A stretch of DNA of 5,035 nucleotides from Acidithiobacillus sp. (GTDB taxonomy: Bacteria; Pseudomonadota; Gammaproteobacteria; Acidithiobacillales; Acidithiobacillaceae): NCBI GenBank assembly GCA_027445725.1, contig DAIAVG010000121.1:1-5035 (forward strand), given 5' to 3'. This document shows, piece after piece, positions 4,571 through 5,035 of the stretch; position 1 is the stretch's first letter, and each line of letters opens with the position of its first letter. The notes under the pieces were generated by a model. That model had not been told where the DNA came from and made no database searches. It saw nothing but the letters and a program-made list of their open reading frames with translations. The position numbers and the translations under genes were made by a program.

Positions 4571-4612
4571 GCGCCACTGGCGCGACACTGATCACAAAAA
4601 GCAGTGTGTCGC
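4571..4612 (+). promoter_or_regulatory. Dyad-symmetric cluster before the integrase remnant
   Basis: GCGCCA (4571-4576) and TGGCGC (4578-4583) form a 13-bp palindrome. It is followed by GCGACAC (4582-4588) pairing perfectly with GTGTCGC (4606-4612), which ends at the base before the ATG at 4613. This probably was the operator or leader structure of the second integrase gene. Confidence 0.35.
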
Positions 4613-4759
4613 ATGGCAATCATCGTTCCCTGGTATGATGATCGAAATGTCCGCATCGGCTGGCAGGTGCGGATTCGGGAAAAAGGCTACCCGCAGCAGA
4701 CCCGGACCTTTCGCACGAAGACCGAAGCCGACGGCTGGGCCAAGCACATGGAATCCGAA
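4613..4759 (+). pseudogene. Second integrase, N-terminal remnant
   Basis: The first ~49 residues from ATG 4613 (MAIIVPWYDDRNVRIGWQVR, then REKGYPQQTRTFRTKTEADGW and AKHMESE) match the N-terminal arm-binding region of another tyrosine integrase type, one with 'w.vriR.kGyp.qtrTF.tk.eAe.Wa..ieSe'. It is distinct from the integrase at 3105-4313. Similarity stops at about 4759. The frame then runs on to 4918, but only as antisense of parC, so the core-binding and catalytic domains are gone. Its start is 100 bp from the tRNA 3' end and reads away from it, the usual layout for an integrase using that tRNA. It is therefore most simply the stump of an older element at the same site. Confidence 0.75.
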
Positions 4760-4772
4760 TGCACAAAAGCGC

Positions 4773-5035
4773 CTAACGCACGGGTCTGCCGCGTCCGCCA
4801 CGCCGGCCACGACAGGCTTCCACACGATTTTTCCTCATTCCGCGCGGCAAGGGCTGATCGTCCAGATAAACCGACAGGGATTGCAGAGTGGCCGATGCGC
4901 CCAGGGCAATCAGTTTGACCCCCTTACCCTTGGGTAGGTTTTTGACATCCACCAAAGGAAACAGCAGGCCACGCCCGTCTGAAGACAGACAGAGCGCTTC
5001 CGCCTGAAGGTCGGTGACGCGGATCAAAGGTAGGG
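4773..5035 (-). CDS. parC: DNA topoisomerase IV subunit A (ParC), C-terminal end
   Basis: The last ~86 codons of ParC, the subunit that cuts and rejoins DNA during chromosome decatenation. The gene enters from the right edge. Recognisable C-terminal domain motifs are LIRVTDLQAEALCLSSDGRG, LLFPLVDVKNLPKGKGVKLI (the ParC/GyrA blade-like 'G.l..Fp....l...kGkGvkli') and a basic end, RGRRGGRGRPVR, before TAG at 4773-4775. The basic end resembles the RG-rich tail of ParC, but the usual 'LPRGfqrv'-like extension is absent, so the final residues may have been altered by the neighbouring integration or deletion event. There is no start codon in the window; the TTG at 5025-5027 is internal. This is the only clear core-genome gene here and marks chromosomal flank. 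Confidence 0.8.
   Translation of the reverse strand, partial: LPLIRVTDLQAEALCLSSDGRGLLFPLVDVKNLPKGKGVKLIALGASATLQSLSVYLDDQPLPRGMRKNRVEACRGRRGGRGRPVR

Noticed and set aside
4471..4656. Minus-strand open frame ending in VRGSNPRPAD
   Set aside because: This peptide is the well-known antisense translation of tRNA T-arms (complement of the TTCGATC region), so it confirms the tRNA fragment and is not a protein.
4760..4918. Extension of the plus-strand integrase frame to 4918
   Set aside because: Integrase similarity ends at about 4759, and the remainder is antisense to the ParC coding sequence, so it was not annotated as a functional protein.
4773..5035. GyrA instead of ParC
   Set aside because: The short distance from the KGKG motif to the end and the RG-rich basic tail fit ParC better. 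GyrA usually has a longer domain and an acidic tail.

Overview
The window looks like one end of a proteobacterial integrated element lying against core chromosome. The organism is probably a gammaproteobacterium or an Acidithiobacillus-like relative; this rests only on gene families and moderate-to-high GC and is a weak call. Nearly all genes are on the minus strand, so the element reads from right (integrase) to left.

Right edge, about 4460-5035: the C-terminal end of parC (topoisomerase IV subunit A, minus strand) is the only clear housekeeping gene. Next to it is a plus-strand remnant of a second integrase, of which only the N-terminal ~49 residues are recognisable. Left of that is the 3' part of a tRNA-Lys(CTT) gene, from the anticodon stem through CCA, with no 5' half. 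This is best read as the att junction. An older element probably used the same tRNA, decayed to an integrase stump, and was displaced from the tRNA by the present element.

Integration and maintenance block, 2595-4470: a complete DUF4102-type tyrosine integrase has a good minus-strand promoter (TTGACG, 17 bp, GATACT). That promoter is bracketed by two identical 9-bp repeats that could be arm-type Int sites. The integrase stop overlaps a DUF4160 gene by 8 bp, followed 5 bp later by a DUF2442 gene; this is a common small gene pair often suspected to be toxin-antitoxin-like. A highly structured 58-bp intergenic element (2529-2586) comes next.

Middle, 1708-2490: an unnamed mobile-element protein with an N-terminal HTH-like segment. 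Its reading frame is cut by an in-frame TAG at 1861-1863, yet continues for 50 more family-like codons to a second TAG at 1708. It is a nonsense mutant or a readthrough gene.

Replication module, 507-1707: after a 105-bp control region carrying repeated ATGCA/TTGCA motifs and a Shine-Dalgarno-masking hairpin come three tightly coupled genes. They encode an AlpA/excisionase-like HTH protein, a CHC2-type zinc-finger primase-like protein, and the N-terminus of a DUF3987 helicase/primase-like protein. The last is broken at about position 512 by an IS21-family insertion sequence. The IS end (two 23-bp-spaced terminal repeats) and the first 129 codons of istA fill positions 1-512 and run off the left edge.

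Together these genes suggest an integrative mobilizable or satellite-like element with integrase, directionality factor and split primase-helicase. The DUF3987 gene is disrupted, so the element is probably at least partly defective.
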